Assembly: GCF_001425625.1 (NCBI RefSeq) | Contig: NZ_LMCP01000034.1 | Location: 1 to 64,000 of the forward strand | Direction: 5' to 3' | Origin: Mesorhizobium sp. Root102 | GTDB lineage: Bacteria > Pseudomonadota > Alphaproteobacteria > Rhizobiales > Rhizobiaceae | DNA length: 64,000 nucleotides | In this document: in pieces, positions 16,182 through 22,946 of the stretch | Numbering within the stretch: the stretch's first letter is position 1 | Layout: each line of letters opens with the position of its first letter | The notes under the pieces: generated by a model | Told to the model about the DNA's origin: nothing | What the model saw: only the letters and a program-made list of their open reading frames with translations | Database searches by the model: none | Position numbers and translations under genes: made by a program

Positions 16182-17942
16182 ATGCAATTGAACGCGATGC
16201 CGCAGTCCCGTCCATCAGAGCCGCCGGGAACGACCCTCGCGGCGGTTCTGGCTTCGTTTCGCCGCGCCTTTTCCGGCATCGCGCTGATGAGCGGCGTGGT
16301 CAACATCCTGGCGTTGACCGGCTCGTTCTTCATGCTGCAGGTCTATGATCGCGTCATTCCCGGCCGCAGCGTGCCGACGCTCGTCGGGCTTGTGGTGTTT
16401 GCCGGCACGCTGTTCGTTTTTCAGGGCGTGCTCGAACTCATCCGGTCGCGTCTGCTCGTGCGCATCGGCATGGCACTCGACGCGCGCATGAGCGGCCAGG
16501 TCTATGCCGCCCTTATGCGCCTGCCTTTGCGCACCAAACTGGCGGGCGATGGCTTGCAGTCCCTGCGCGATCTCGATCAGGTCCGTTCCTTTCTGTCGAG
16601 CGTCGGCCCAACGGCCCTTTTCGACCTGCCGTGGATGCCGCTTTACCTCGGCATATGTTTCCTCTTCCATTTCTGGATCGGCATGACGGCTCTGGCCGGC
16701 GCGGTCATCCTGTTCGGCCTGACCTTGTTTGCCGAGGCCCGCACACGCGAGCCCGCCAAAAGAGCCAACAGCCAGGCGGCTGCCCGCAACACGCTGGCGG
16801 AAGCGACGCGCCGCAACGTCGAGGTGCTGCAGGCGATGGGCTTTGGTTCGCGCATCGCCGAGCGCTGGTCTGATATCAACGCCGACTATCTCAGCACCAA
16901 TGCGAAAGCCAGCGATCTGGCCGGCACGCTGGGAACGGTCTCGAAGATCCTGCGCATGATGCTGCAGTCGGGCATACTGGCGATCGGCGCCTGGCTCGTC
17001 ATCCACCAGGAGGCGACAGGCGGCATCATGATCGCCAGCTCGATCATGATGGGCCGGGCGCTGGCGCCGATAGAATTGGCGATCGCGCACTGGAAAGGTT
17101 TCGTCAATGCCCGCCAGGCCTGGGCCCGGCTGACTCAGTTGTTGGCCCTGCTTCCCGAAACCGCAACCAGTGTCGACCTGCCGGCGCCGACATCTGCTCT
17201 TGCGGTCGAAGCCATCAGCGTCACGCCGCCGGGGGAACGCCGCGTTGTCGTCCAGGATGCCAGTTTTGCGCTTGAGAAGGGCGCCGGGCTCGGCATCGTC
17301 GGTCCGAGCGCCTCGGGCAAGTCGTCGCTGGTCCGCGCGATTGCCGGGATATGGCTTCCCATGCGTGGCACCGTGAGGCTGGACGGAGCAACGCTCGACC
17401 AGTGGTCGCTGGAAGAACTCGGCAGTCATGTCGGCTATCTGCCGCAGGATGTACAGCTGTTCGACGGCACCATCGCCGAAAACATCGCGCGTTTCGAACC
17501 TCAGGCGGCTTCGGACAAGATACTGGCAGCGGCCCGGGCGGCGGGCGTTCACGACCTCGTCGTGCATTTGGCGGAGGGCTACGAAACGCGGATCGGCGAG
17601 GCCGGGTCGGCGCTATCGGCAGGCCAGCGGCAAAGGGTGGCGCTGGCGCGGGCTCTTTATGGCGATCCTTTCCTGGTCATTCTCGACGAGCCGAATTCCA
17701 ACCTCGATGCCGAAGGCGAGGCCGCGTTGACGGAAGCGATCCAGGGGGTTCGCGCGCGCGGCGGCATCGCCGTGGTCGTGGCGCACCGCCCGAGCGCGCT
17801 CGCAAGCCTCGACCAGGTTCTGGTGATGGCCAACGGCCGCGTCCAGGCGTTTGGCCCGAAGAATGAAGTCTTGAACAAGGTCACACGGCCGGCCGGCGTT
17901 CCCTTGAAGGTCGTGCCCGCACCTGAAGAGAATGTATCCTGA
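16182..17942 (+). CDS. type I secretion ABC ATPase/permease (PrtD/PrsD-like)
   Basis: A 586-residue fused membrane/ATPase half-transporter. The N-terminal ~310 residues hold the transmembrane domain with LQVYDRVIPGRSVPTL, typical of PrtD-type exporters; there is no C39 peptidase domain. The ATPase domain has Walker A GPSASGKSS, signature LSAGQRQRVALARA and Walker B FLVILDEPNSNLD. It pairs with the membrane-fusion gene that starts on its stop codon. Such pairs export RTX proteins or polysaccharide-modifying enzymes through an outer-membrane channel encoded elsewhere. No substrate gene is visible nearby. An in-frame ATG at 16197 is an alternative start. Confidence 0.87.
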   Translation: MQLNAMPQSRPSEPPGTTLAAVLASFRRAFSGIALMSGVVNILALTGSFFMLQVYDRVIPGRSVPTLVGLVVFAGTLFVFQGVLELIRSRLLVRIGMALDARMSGQVYAALMRLPLRTKLAGDGLQSLRDLDQVRSFLSSVGPTALFDLPWMPLYLGICFLFHFWIGMTALAGAVILFGLTLFAEARTREPAKRANSQAAARNTLAEATRRNVEVLQAMGFGSRIAERWSDINADYLSTNAKASDLAGTLGTVSKILRMMLQSGILAIGAWLVIHQEATGGIMIASSIMMGRALAPIELAIAHWKGFVNARQAWARLTQLLALLPETATSVDLPAPTSALAVEAISVTPPGERRVVVQDASFALEKGAGLGIVGPSASGKSSLVRAIAGIWLPMRGTVRLDGATLDQWSLEELGSHVGYLPQDVQLFDGTIAENIARFEPQAASDKILAAARAAGVHDLVVHLAEGYETRIGEAGSALSAGQRQRVALARALYGDPFLVILDEPNSNLDAEGEAALTEAIQGVRARGGIAVVVAHRPSALASLDQVLVMANGRVQAFGPKNEVLNKVTRPAGVPLKVVPAPEENVS

Positions 17943-19246
17943 TGACCGTGACCCCCACCATCGATCGGACCATTCGGCGCTATCTGCTTGGCGGCGTGGC
18001 CGCCTGCATCCTTCTCGTCGGCGGCGCCGGCAGTCTGGCGGCGGTCACGGAGCTTTCCGGCGCCGTGATCGCGTCGGGAAAGATGGTCGTCGATTCCAGC
18101 GTCAAGAAGGTTCAGCATCCCACCGGTGGCGTGGTCGGCGATATTCTGGCGCGCGAAGGCGATGCCGTGAAATCCGGTCAGGTCCTGATCCGTCTCGACG
18201 AAACCGTCACCCGCGCCAACCTCGCCATCGTCACCAAGGGACTTGACGAATTCGAGGCTCGGCTGGCCCGTCTCGAAGCCGAACGGGATGACCACAATGA
18301 CATCGCCTTCCCAACCGCGCTGACCTCGCGGCGGGATGACACCGCCGTTGCGCGCGCCATGGCTGGCGAACAGTCGCTGTTCGAGTTTCGCCGGCAGGCT
18401 CGCACCGGGCAGAAGGCTCAGTTGGAGGAACGCATCGCGCAGCTTGCCGAAGAGGCCTCGGGGCTCACCGAACAACGGGAGGCCAAGAGCCAGGAAATAA
18501 AACTGATCGGCACCGAACTCGACAGCATCCGCAGACTCTGGCTCAAGAAGCTTGTCTCGATCGACCGCATGACGGCGCTGGAGCGTGACGCGGTTCGACT
18601 CGATGGCGAACACGGGCAACTGACCGCATCGATTGCGCAAGCGAAAGGCCGGATCGCCGAGACCCGGTTGCAGATCATCCAGGTCGACCAGGATCTGCGC
18701 AGCGAGGTTGCAGCCGAGCTTCGCGATGTCCAGGGGAAAATATCCGAGTTCGTCGAACGCAAGGTGTCAGCCGAAGACCAGCTCAAACGCATCGATATTC
18801 GCAGTCCGCAGGATGGCGTGGTTCACCAGCTTGCCGTTCATACGGTCGGCGGCGTCATTTCGCCGGGTGAGGTGATCATGCTCGTGGTGCCGGTTGCCGA
18901 CGATCTGACCGTCGAGGCCCGCATCGCGCCGCAGGACATCGATCAGCTCTCGCTCGGTCAGGACGTGACACTGAAGCTCTCGGCGTTCAATCAGCGCGTG
19001 ACACCGGAACTGAATGGCAGCGTCAGCGAAATCTCCGCCGATCTCAGCGTCGACGAGCGAAGCGGCGCGGCCTTTTACACGGTTCGCGTCAGCCTGCCGC
19101 GCACGGAGCTGAAAAAACTGAAAAGTCTGACCCTGGCGCCGGGCATGCCCGTCGAAGCGTTCTTCTCGACCGGCAGCCGCACCATGCTGTCCTACCTTGT
19201 AAAGCCGCTGGCCGATCAGATACAGCGGGCTTTCAGGGAAGAGTGA
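17942..19246 (+). CDS. type I secretion membrane fusion protein (HlyD/PrtE family)
   Basis: A 434-residue adaptor: one N-terminal membrane helix (about 15-38), a lipoyl-like half (VVDSSVKKVQHPTGGVV), a long coiled coil (about 95-260), the second lipoyl half (IRSPQDGVVHQLAVHTVGG) and a beta-barrel domain. The start ATG overlaps the ATPase stop by one base (TGATG), so the two are translationally coupled. It would bridge the inner-membrane ATPase to a TolC-like channel. Confidence 0.88.
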   Translation: MTVTPTIDRTIRRYLLGGVAACILLVGGAGSLAAVTELSGAVIASGKMVVDSSVKKVQHPTGGVVGDILAREGDAVKSGQVLIRLDETVTRANLAIVTKGLDEFEARLARLEAERDDHNDIAFPTALTSRRDDTAVARAMAGEQSLFEFRRQARTGQKAQLEERIAQLAEEASGLTEQREAKSQEIKLIGTELDSIRRLWLKKLVSIDRMTALERDAVRLDGEHGQLTASIAQAKGRIAETRLQIIQVDQDLRSEVAAELRDVQGKISEFVERKVSAEDQLKRIDIRSPQDGVVHQLAVHTVGGVISPGEVIMLVVPVADDLTVEARIAPQDIDQLSLGQDVTLKLSAFNQRVTPELNGSVSEISADLSVDERSGAAFYTVRVSLPRTELKKLKSLTLAPGMPVEAFFSTGSRTMLSYLVKPLADQIQRAFREE

Positions 19247-19270
19247 GCCCGGCGGCTGGAAGGCTGCTGC

Positions 19271-19630
19271 GCTCTGATGGCGCGCCAGGGCGCGAAGGTG
19301 ACGCTGGTGACGCCGTCGGCCTATGTGTCCGACTGGACCCCCAACACGCTGGAGCAGGGCGCCATTCACCGCCGGCTGGCCGAACTCCGCGTCGAGATCG
19401 TGCTGAACCGGACCGTGACGCGCATCGCGGCGGGCGGTGTTGCCACGGCCTGCGCCTATACGGGCAGCCAACGTGACATCGCCGCGGATGCCGTGGTGCT
19501 GGTGACGTCGCGCCAACAGGACGACGGCGTCTGGCACGAGCTGAAGGCGCGGCGGGACGAATGGGCCGACAGCGGCATCCGCTCGATCAAGGTCATCGGC
19601 GACGCCGTGGCGCCGGACCCGATCGCCTAA
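19271..19630 (+). pseudogene. fragment of an FMN/FAD NADH:flavin-type oxidoreductase
   Basis: Starting a few bases after the fusion protein stop, an open segment encodes ARQGAKVTLVTPSAYVSDWT and later IKVIGDAVAPDPIA. This is the C-terminal nucleotide-binding part of trimethylamine/dimethylglycine-type flavin dehydrogenases. The N-terminal barrel is absent and the frame stops early after the GDA motif, so it is a remnant, not a functional gene. Confidence 0.7.
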
Positions 19631-19668
19631 AGCGCGTCGCGTCGAAACGGATTCATGCGACGCGCTTT
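19629..19668. repeat. dispersed rhizobial hairpin repeat
   Basis: Perfect 12-bp arms AAAGCGCGTCGC (19629-19640) and GCGACGCGCTTT (19657-19668). The sequence matches, from memory, a very common intergenic repeat in Mesorhizobium genomes. It overlaps the stop codon of the oxidoreductase fragment. It may act as a terminator, though it lacks a long T run. Confidence 0.65.
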
Positions 19669-19795
19669 AAGTCATTGTTTCTATGCATGAAGCCGATATC
19701 GGCGACGCACTGCCCTTTCGCCGGCAAGTCACGGCGCTGGCTGTGGAGTAGGCGCCTGCGCCGCGATCAGCGAATGTCGGGATTGTTCAATCATA

Positions 19796-19830
19796 CCGCA
19801 TTGCACAATTCCTTGGCTTGGTCACAATGC
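19796..19830 (+). promoter_or_regulatory. candidate nitrogen-control region upstream of nasT
   Basis: A 13-bp block CCGCATTGCACAA (19796-19808) recurs exactly at 22368-22380, ahead of the second nas leader promoter. An inverted match, CAATGC, lies at 19825-19830, just before the nasT start. TGCAC half-sites are typical of NtrC targets, so both could bind the same nitrogen regulator. No clear promoter boxes are seen here. Confidence 0.35.
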
Positions 19831-19834
19831 AGGC

Positions 19835-20437
19835 ATGGTCCGAACTTCTCTCGCCGTCCTGGTGATCGACGAAAACCGCATCCGCGCCGCAATCATCGAG
19901 GCGGGGTTGCGCGAGGCCGGCCATGAGCGGGTCACCGTCATCCATGACGTGGCTGGCATTGCGCGGCGGATCGCCGAGATCGAGCCCGATGTCATCGTCA
20001 TCGATCTCGAAAATCCGAACCGCGACATGCTGGAAAACATGTTCCAGCTTTCGCGCGCGGTGAAACGGCCGATCGCCATGTTCGTCGACCGCTCCGACCA
20101 GGCTTCCATCGAGGCGGCGGTCGATGCCGGCGTGTCCGCCTATGTCGTCGACGGTCTGCGGCAGGAGCGCGTCAAGCCGATCCTCGACATGGCGGTCAGC
20201 CGCTTCAACGCTTTTTCGCGCATGGCGCGCGAGCTGGAAGAGGCGCGCAGCGAGCTCGAGAGCCGCAAGGTCATCGATCGCGCCAAGGGCATCCTGATGA
20301 AGTCGCGTGGCCTCTCCGAAGAGGCCGCCTACACGCTGCTGCGCAAGACGGCGATGAACCAGAACCGCAAGATCAGCGACATCGCCCAGAGCCTGGTGAC
20401 CGCCGCCGGGCTGCTGAGACCGGCGGAGGACGAATGA
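19835..20437 (+). CDS. nasT: NasT, ANTAR-domain nitrate-responsive antiterminator
   Basis: A 200-residue protein with an N-terminal receiver-like domain (VIDENR near the start, DVIVIDLENPNRDM about 50-65) and a C-terminal ANTAR RNA-binding domain (about 135-195, with DRAKGILMKSRGLSEEAAY). In Azotobacter and Paracoccus, NasT binds paired hexaloop hairpins in nas leader RNA and prevents termination. NasS holds it inactive until nitrate or nitrite arrives. The adjacent nasS overlaps by four bases, and two matching leaders lie downstream, so function is well supported. Confidence 0.93.
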   Translation: MVRTSLAVLVIDENRIRAAIIEAGLREAGHERVTVIHDVAGIARRIAEIEPDVIVIDLENPNRDMLENMFQLSRAVKRPIAMFVDRSDQASIEAAVDAGVSAYVVDGLRQERVKPILDMAVSRFNAFSRMARELEEARSELESRKVIDRAKGILMKSRGLSEEAAYTLLRKTAMNQNRKISDIAQSLVTAAGLLRPAEDE

Positions 20438-21684
20438 GCATGGGCGCCGCGCACCAGATCACCGCCGGCTTCATGCCGCTTTTCGACAGCGCCGTGCTGG
20501 TCGCGGCCGGCGAGCTTGGCTTCGCCGCGCGCGAAGGCATCGAGCTTACGCTGCACCGCGAGACGTCCTGGGCCAACGTCCGCGACCGCATCGCCATCGG
20601 CCACTTCCATCTCGCGCACATGCTGGGACCGATGCCGCTCGCCTGCAATCTTGGGCTGACGCCGCTCGCCTCGGAAACCATCGTGCCGTTCTCGCTCGGG
20701 CTCGGCGGCAATTGCGTCACCATCTCCAACGCCGCGTGGGAAGGGATGGCGGCGCATGGCGCCGTGGCCGACCTCGATCCGGCGCGCGCCGGTGCCGCCC
20801 TTGGCGCGCTCATCCGCGAGCGGGCGGCGGCCGGCCGCGACGCGCTGCGCTTTGCCGTCGTGCATCCCCATTCCGGGCACAATTACGAACTGCGCTACTG
20901 GCTCGCCGCCTGCGGCATCGATCCAGAGCGGCAGATCGAGATCGTCATCGTGCCTCCGCCCTTCATGGCCGACGCGCTGGCCGCCGGCCGGATCGACGGG
21001 TACTGCGTCGGCGAACCCTGGAACAGCGCTTCGGTCGCCGCCGGCACCGGCCATATCGTCACCGTCAAGGCGCAGATATGGCGCAACAGCCCGGAGAAGG
21101 TGATCGGCGTGCGCAAGGCGTGGGCTGACGAAAACCCGGAGGCACTGGCCGCGCTCCTGCGCTCGCTGCATCACTCGGCGCGCTGGTGCCAGGATCCGGC
21201 CAACCATGGCGAATTGGCCGCTGTGATGGCGCAGCCCGGCATCCTTGGCCTGCCGCCGGCCGTCCAGATGCCGATCCTGACCGGACATCTCCAATTGGGC
21301 GGCGGGGCGGAGCTGGATATCGACGACTTCTTCGTGCCCTTCGACAAGGCGGCGAACTTTCCGTGGAAGAGCCATGCGCTGTGGTACTACACGCAGATGG
21401 TGCGCTGGGGGCACGTGGCGCACACGCCTGACAATCTCGCCATTGCTCGCGACTGCTACCGGCCCGACCTCTACCGCTCGGCGCTGAAGCCGCTTGGTGT
21501 CGCACTTCCCGGCGCCAATTCGAAAGTCGAGGGCGCGCTGCGCCTGGCCACCGCGGTCGGCGCGACAGGGGCCGGCCTGGTGCTCGGCCCAGATGGTTTC
21601 TTCGACGGCCAGATCTTCGACCCTGACGAGATCGACGCCTACATTGCCGGCCAGAAATCGGCCCTGGCACGGTTCCTGCTTTGA
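20434..21684 (+). CDS. nasS: NasS, cytoplasmic nitrate/nitrite sensor (NrtA-like)
   Basis: A 416-residue NrtA/CmpA-like ligand-binding protein without a signal peptide (it starts MSMGAAHQITAGFMPLFDSA), as expected for the cytoplasmic sensor that sequesters NasT. Typical motifs are HLAHMLGPMPLA and VGEPWNSASVA. The ATG overlaps the nasT stop as ATGA; a second ATG at 20440 is possible. The 3' end of the gene contains a sigma-54 promoter for the following leader (21665-21680), so coding and promoter sequence overlap. Confidence 0.9.
   Translation: MSMGAAHQITAGFMPLFDSAVLVAAGELGFAAREGIELTLHRETSWANVRDRIAIGHFHLAHMLGPMPLACNLGLTPLASETIVPFSLGLGGNCVTISNAAWEGMAAHGAVADLDPARAGAALGALIRERAAAGRDALRFAVVHPHSGHNYELRYWLAACGIDPERQIEIVIVPPPFMADALAAGRIDGYCVGEPWNSASVAAGTGHIVTVKAQIWRNSPEKVIGVRKAWADENPEALAALLRSLHHSARWCQDPANHGELAAVMAQPGILGLPPAVQMPILTGHLQLGGGAELDIDDFFVPFDKAANFPWKSHALWYYTQMVRWGHVAHTPDNLAIARDCYRPDLYRSALKPLGVALPGANSKVEGALRLATAVGATGAGLVLGPDGFFDGQIFDPDEIDAYIAGQKSALARFLL
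21665..21680 (+). promoter_or_regulatory. sigma-54 promoter of leader 1, inside nasS
   Basis: TGGCACG-GTTC-CTGCT places GG (21666-21667) and GC (21678-21679) exactly 12 bases apart, close to the TTGGCACG-N4-TTGC consensus. Transcription would start near 21691, about 25 bases ahead of the first leader hairpin. An equivalent element precedes leader 2. Confidence 0.75.
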
Positions 21685-21715
21685 AATAGACAGGCCCTTC
21701 GCGGGTCACGGAACA

Positions 21716-21808
21716 GGCGTCCAATGGCGGGCGCCACAGGCAAAGCTGCCGCTCAGGTTAATGCGCTCCCGGTCACCCGGACGCGTAGACCTGGCCGGCG
21801 GCTTTTTT
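21716..21808 (+). ncRNA. NasT (ANTAR) antitermination leader, copy 1
   Basis: Hairpin P1 has 7-bp arms (21716-21722 with 21729-21735, one G-U pair) and hexaloop AAUGGC. P2 has GGC/GCC arms (21739-21741 with 21748-21750) and hexaloop AAAGCU. Both loops have A at position 1 and G at position 4, the ANTAR target rule. The 3' arm of P2 is also the start of a terminator: 21748-21758 pairs with 21789-21802, followed by six T. P2 and terminator exclude each other, as the antitermination model needs. This copy now precedes only remnants. Confidence 0.82.
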
Positions 21809-21868
21809 GTTTTGATCAACACGCAATCGACGACGCGGATCCCGAACCGCGCCCAACCGGAGACGACG

Positions 21869-21899
21869 ATGACGAAACGGATCAGGACTGGCGCATGCG
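21869..21899 (+). pseudogene. nrtA start codon region, remnant 1
   Basis: After leader 1 and a CGGAGACGACG ribosome-binding stretch, the frame begins MTKRIRTGA, matching the MTKRIGTGA start of the second nrtA remnant at 22703. After about nine codons it joins directly to nrtD sequence, so nrtA and nrtB have been deleted. Confidence 0.75.
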
Positions 21900-22304
21900 A
21901 AGGACAAGCGCCCGACCGAGATATCGGGCGGCATGAAGCAGCGCGTCGGCATTGCCCGGGCGCTGGCCATGGAGCCGAAGATACTGCTGCTCGACGAACC
22001 GTTCGGCGCGCTCGACGCGCTGACTCGCGCCCATCTGCAGGATGCGGTGATGGACATCCATTCCAGGCTCGGCTCGACGACGCTCATGATCACCCATGAT
22101 GTCGACGAGGCGGTGCTGCTCTCCGACCGCATCGTCATGATGACCAACGGTCCGGCGGCGACCATCGGCGAGGTGCTTGCCGTGCCGCTCGCCCGGCCGC
22201 GCCGCCGCGTCGAACTCTCTTCCGACCGCACCTTCCTGCGCTGCCGCGAGGCGGTGCTGAAGTTCCTCTACGAACGCCACCGCTTCGTCGAAGCCGCTGA
22301 GTAA
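21900..22304 (+). pseudogene. nrtD ATPase remnant (lacks Walker A)
   Basis: An in-frame stretch from 21900 gives RPTEISGGMKQRVGIARALA (the ABC signature), LLLDEPFGALDALTR (Walker B and D-loop) and MITHDVDEAVLL (switch His), typical of the nitrate ABC ATPase NrtD. The first half with Walker A is missing because the sequence fuses to the nrtA start. It cannot bind ATP normally and no partner permease remains. It is a scar of a former nrtABD operon under leader 1. Confidence 0.85.
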
Positions 22305-22308
22305 GGCC

Positions 22309-22341
22309 ATGACGGAAAAACGCGTCATCATCGGCAATGGC
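22309..22341 (+). pseudogene. nirB start remnant
   Basis: Four bases after the nrtD remnant stop, the frame reads MTEKRVIIGNG, matching the intact NirB start MTEKLVIIGNG at 24268, then diverges. It shows that nirB once followed nrtD here. Bases 22327-22365 hold an imperfect ~19-bp tandem duplication around GGCAATCTGC. Between 22381 and 22498 there is no gene. Confidence 0.7.
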
Positions 22342-22367
22342 AATCTGCATCGGCAATGGGCAATCTG

Positions 22368-22399
22368 CCGCATTGCACAAATATTATGCTGCCGTGCAA
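22368..22399 (+). promoter_or_regulatory. candidate NtrC-type upstream site of nas leader 2
   Basis: TTGCAC (22373-22378) and GTGCAA (22394-22399) form a perfect 6-bp dyad with a 15-bp spacer. A looser NtrC-like 17-mer starts at 22374. It lies about 105-130 bp upstream of the sigma-54 promoter, a usual enhancer distance, and shares CCGCATTGCACAA with the nasT upstream region. Confidence 0.4.
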
Positions 22400-22498
22400 G
22401 GCATTCTGACTAATCTTTGATCCCCTGCAGGACGTGGTCAAAAGTCGCGCGGCTGCGGTTCACATTGATTTCATTCGATAATCCAGAGCGCTGTCGAA

Positions 22499-22515
22499 TT
22501 GGCACGCTTCCTGCT
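22499..22515 (+). promoter_or_regulatory. sigma-54 promoter of nas leader 2
   Basis: TTGGCACG-CTTC-CTGCT, with GG at 22501-22502 and GC at 22513-22514, is one base from consensus. Transcription would begin near 22526. It is the likely main promoter of narK-nirB-nirD-nasA, so nitrogen limitation and nitrate sensing would both be required. Confidence 0.8.
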
Positions 22516-22550
22516 TTTCAAAATGTAGGTCCGCAAGGGCCAAGTGACAC

Positions 22551-22647
22551 GGCGTCCAATGGTGGGCGCCACAGGCAAAGCTGCTGCTCAGGTCAATACG
22601 CGATCCCGGATGAACGGGCGCGCGAAGACCTGGCTGGCGGCTTTTTT
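22551..22647 (+). ncRNA. NasT (ANTAR) antitermination leader, copy 2
   Basis: P1 arms 22551-22557 and 22564-22570 enclose hexaloop AAUGGU. P2 arms GGC (22574-22576) and GCU (22583-22585) enclose AAAGCU. The terminator pairs 22583-22594 with 22627-22641 (a 3-base bulge GCT in the 3' arm) and ends in six T. Differences from copy 1 keep pairing through G-U pairs or matching changes, which supports a selected RNA structure. This copy precedes the intact transporter and reductase genes. Confidence 0.85.
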
Positions 22648-22702
22648 GTTTTGACGCAATCGACGGCGCTGGTCCCACGCGGCGCCCAACCGGAGACGAC
22701 GA

Positions 22703-22894
22703 ATGACGAAACGGATCGGAACTGGCGCGTCCCACTCGGACTTCATGCGTCGCGATTTTCTGGCCAGCAGCGCGCTGACGGCGGCGCTGTTCGCCGCGGC
22801 ACTCCTGCTGTTTCCCGTCGGCGCCGAGACCGAAAGCAGGGACCTAACCGTAGCGGCACCGGTCTCGGTGCACGCAGCGATGCCGCGTCGCTGA
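22703..22894 (+). pseudogene. nrtA remnant 2 (Tat signal region only)
   Basis: The frame begins MTKRIGTGASHSDFMRRDFL, then a hydrophobic stretch: the twin-arginine signal of a nitrate-binding protein NrtA. After about 45 residues it departs into non-homologous sequence and stops at 22894. The periplasmic domain is lost. A 63-residue peptide could still be translated and may only serve as leader for narK. Confidence 0.75.
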
Positions 22895-22946
22895 TTCACC
22901 ACAAAACATCCGCGGTGCCTCCCACGCCGCAAACCGGAGCCAGACA

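Noticed and set aside
21665..22647. The nas leader region as a CRISPR or other repeat array
   Set aside because: Only two copies, each with promoter, hairpins and terminator; no spacers.
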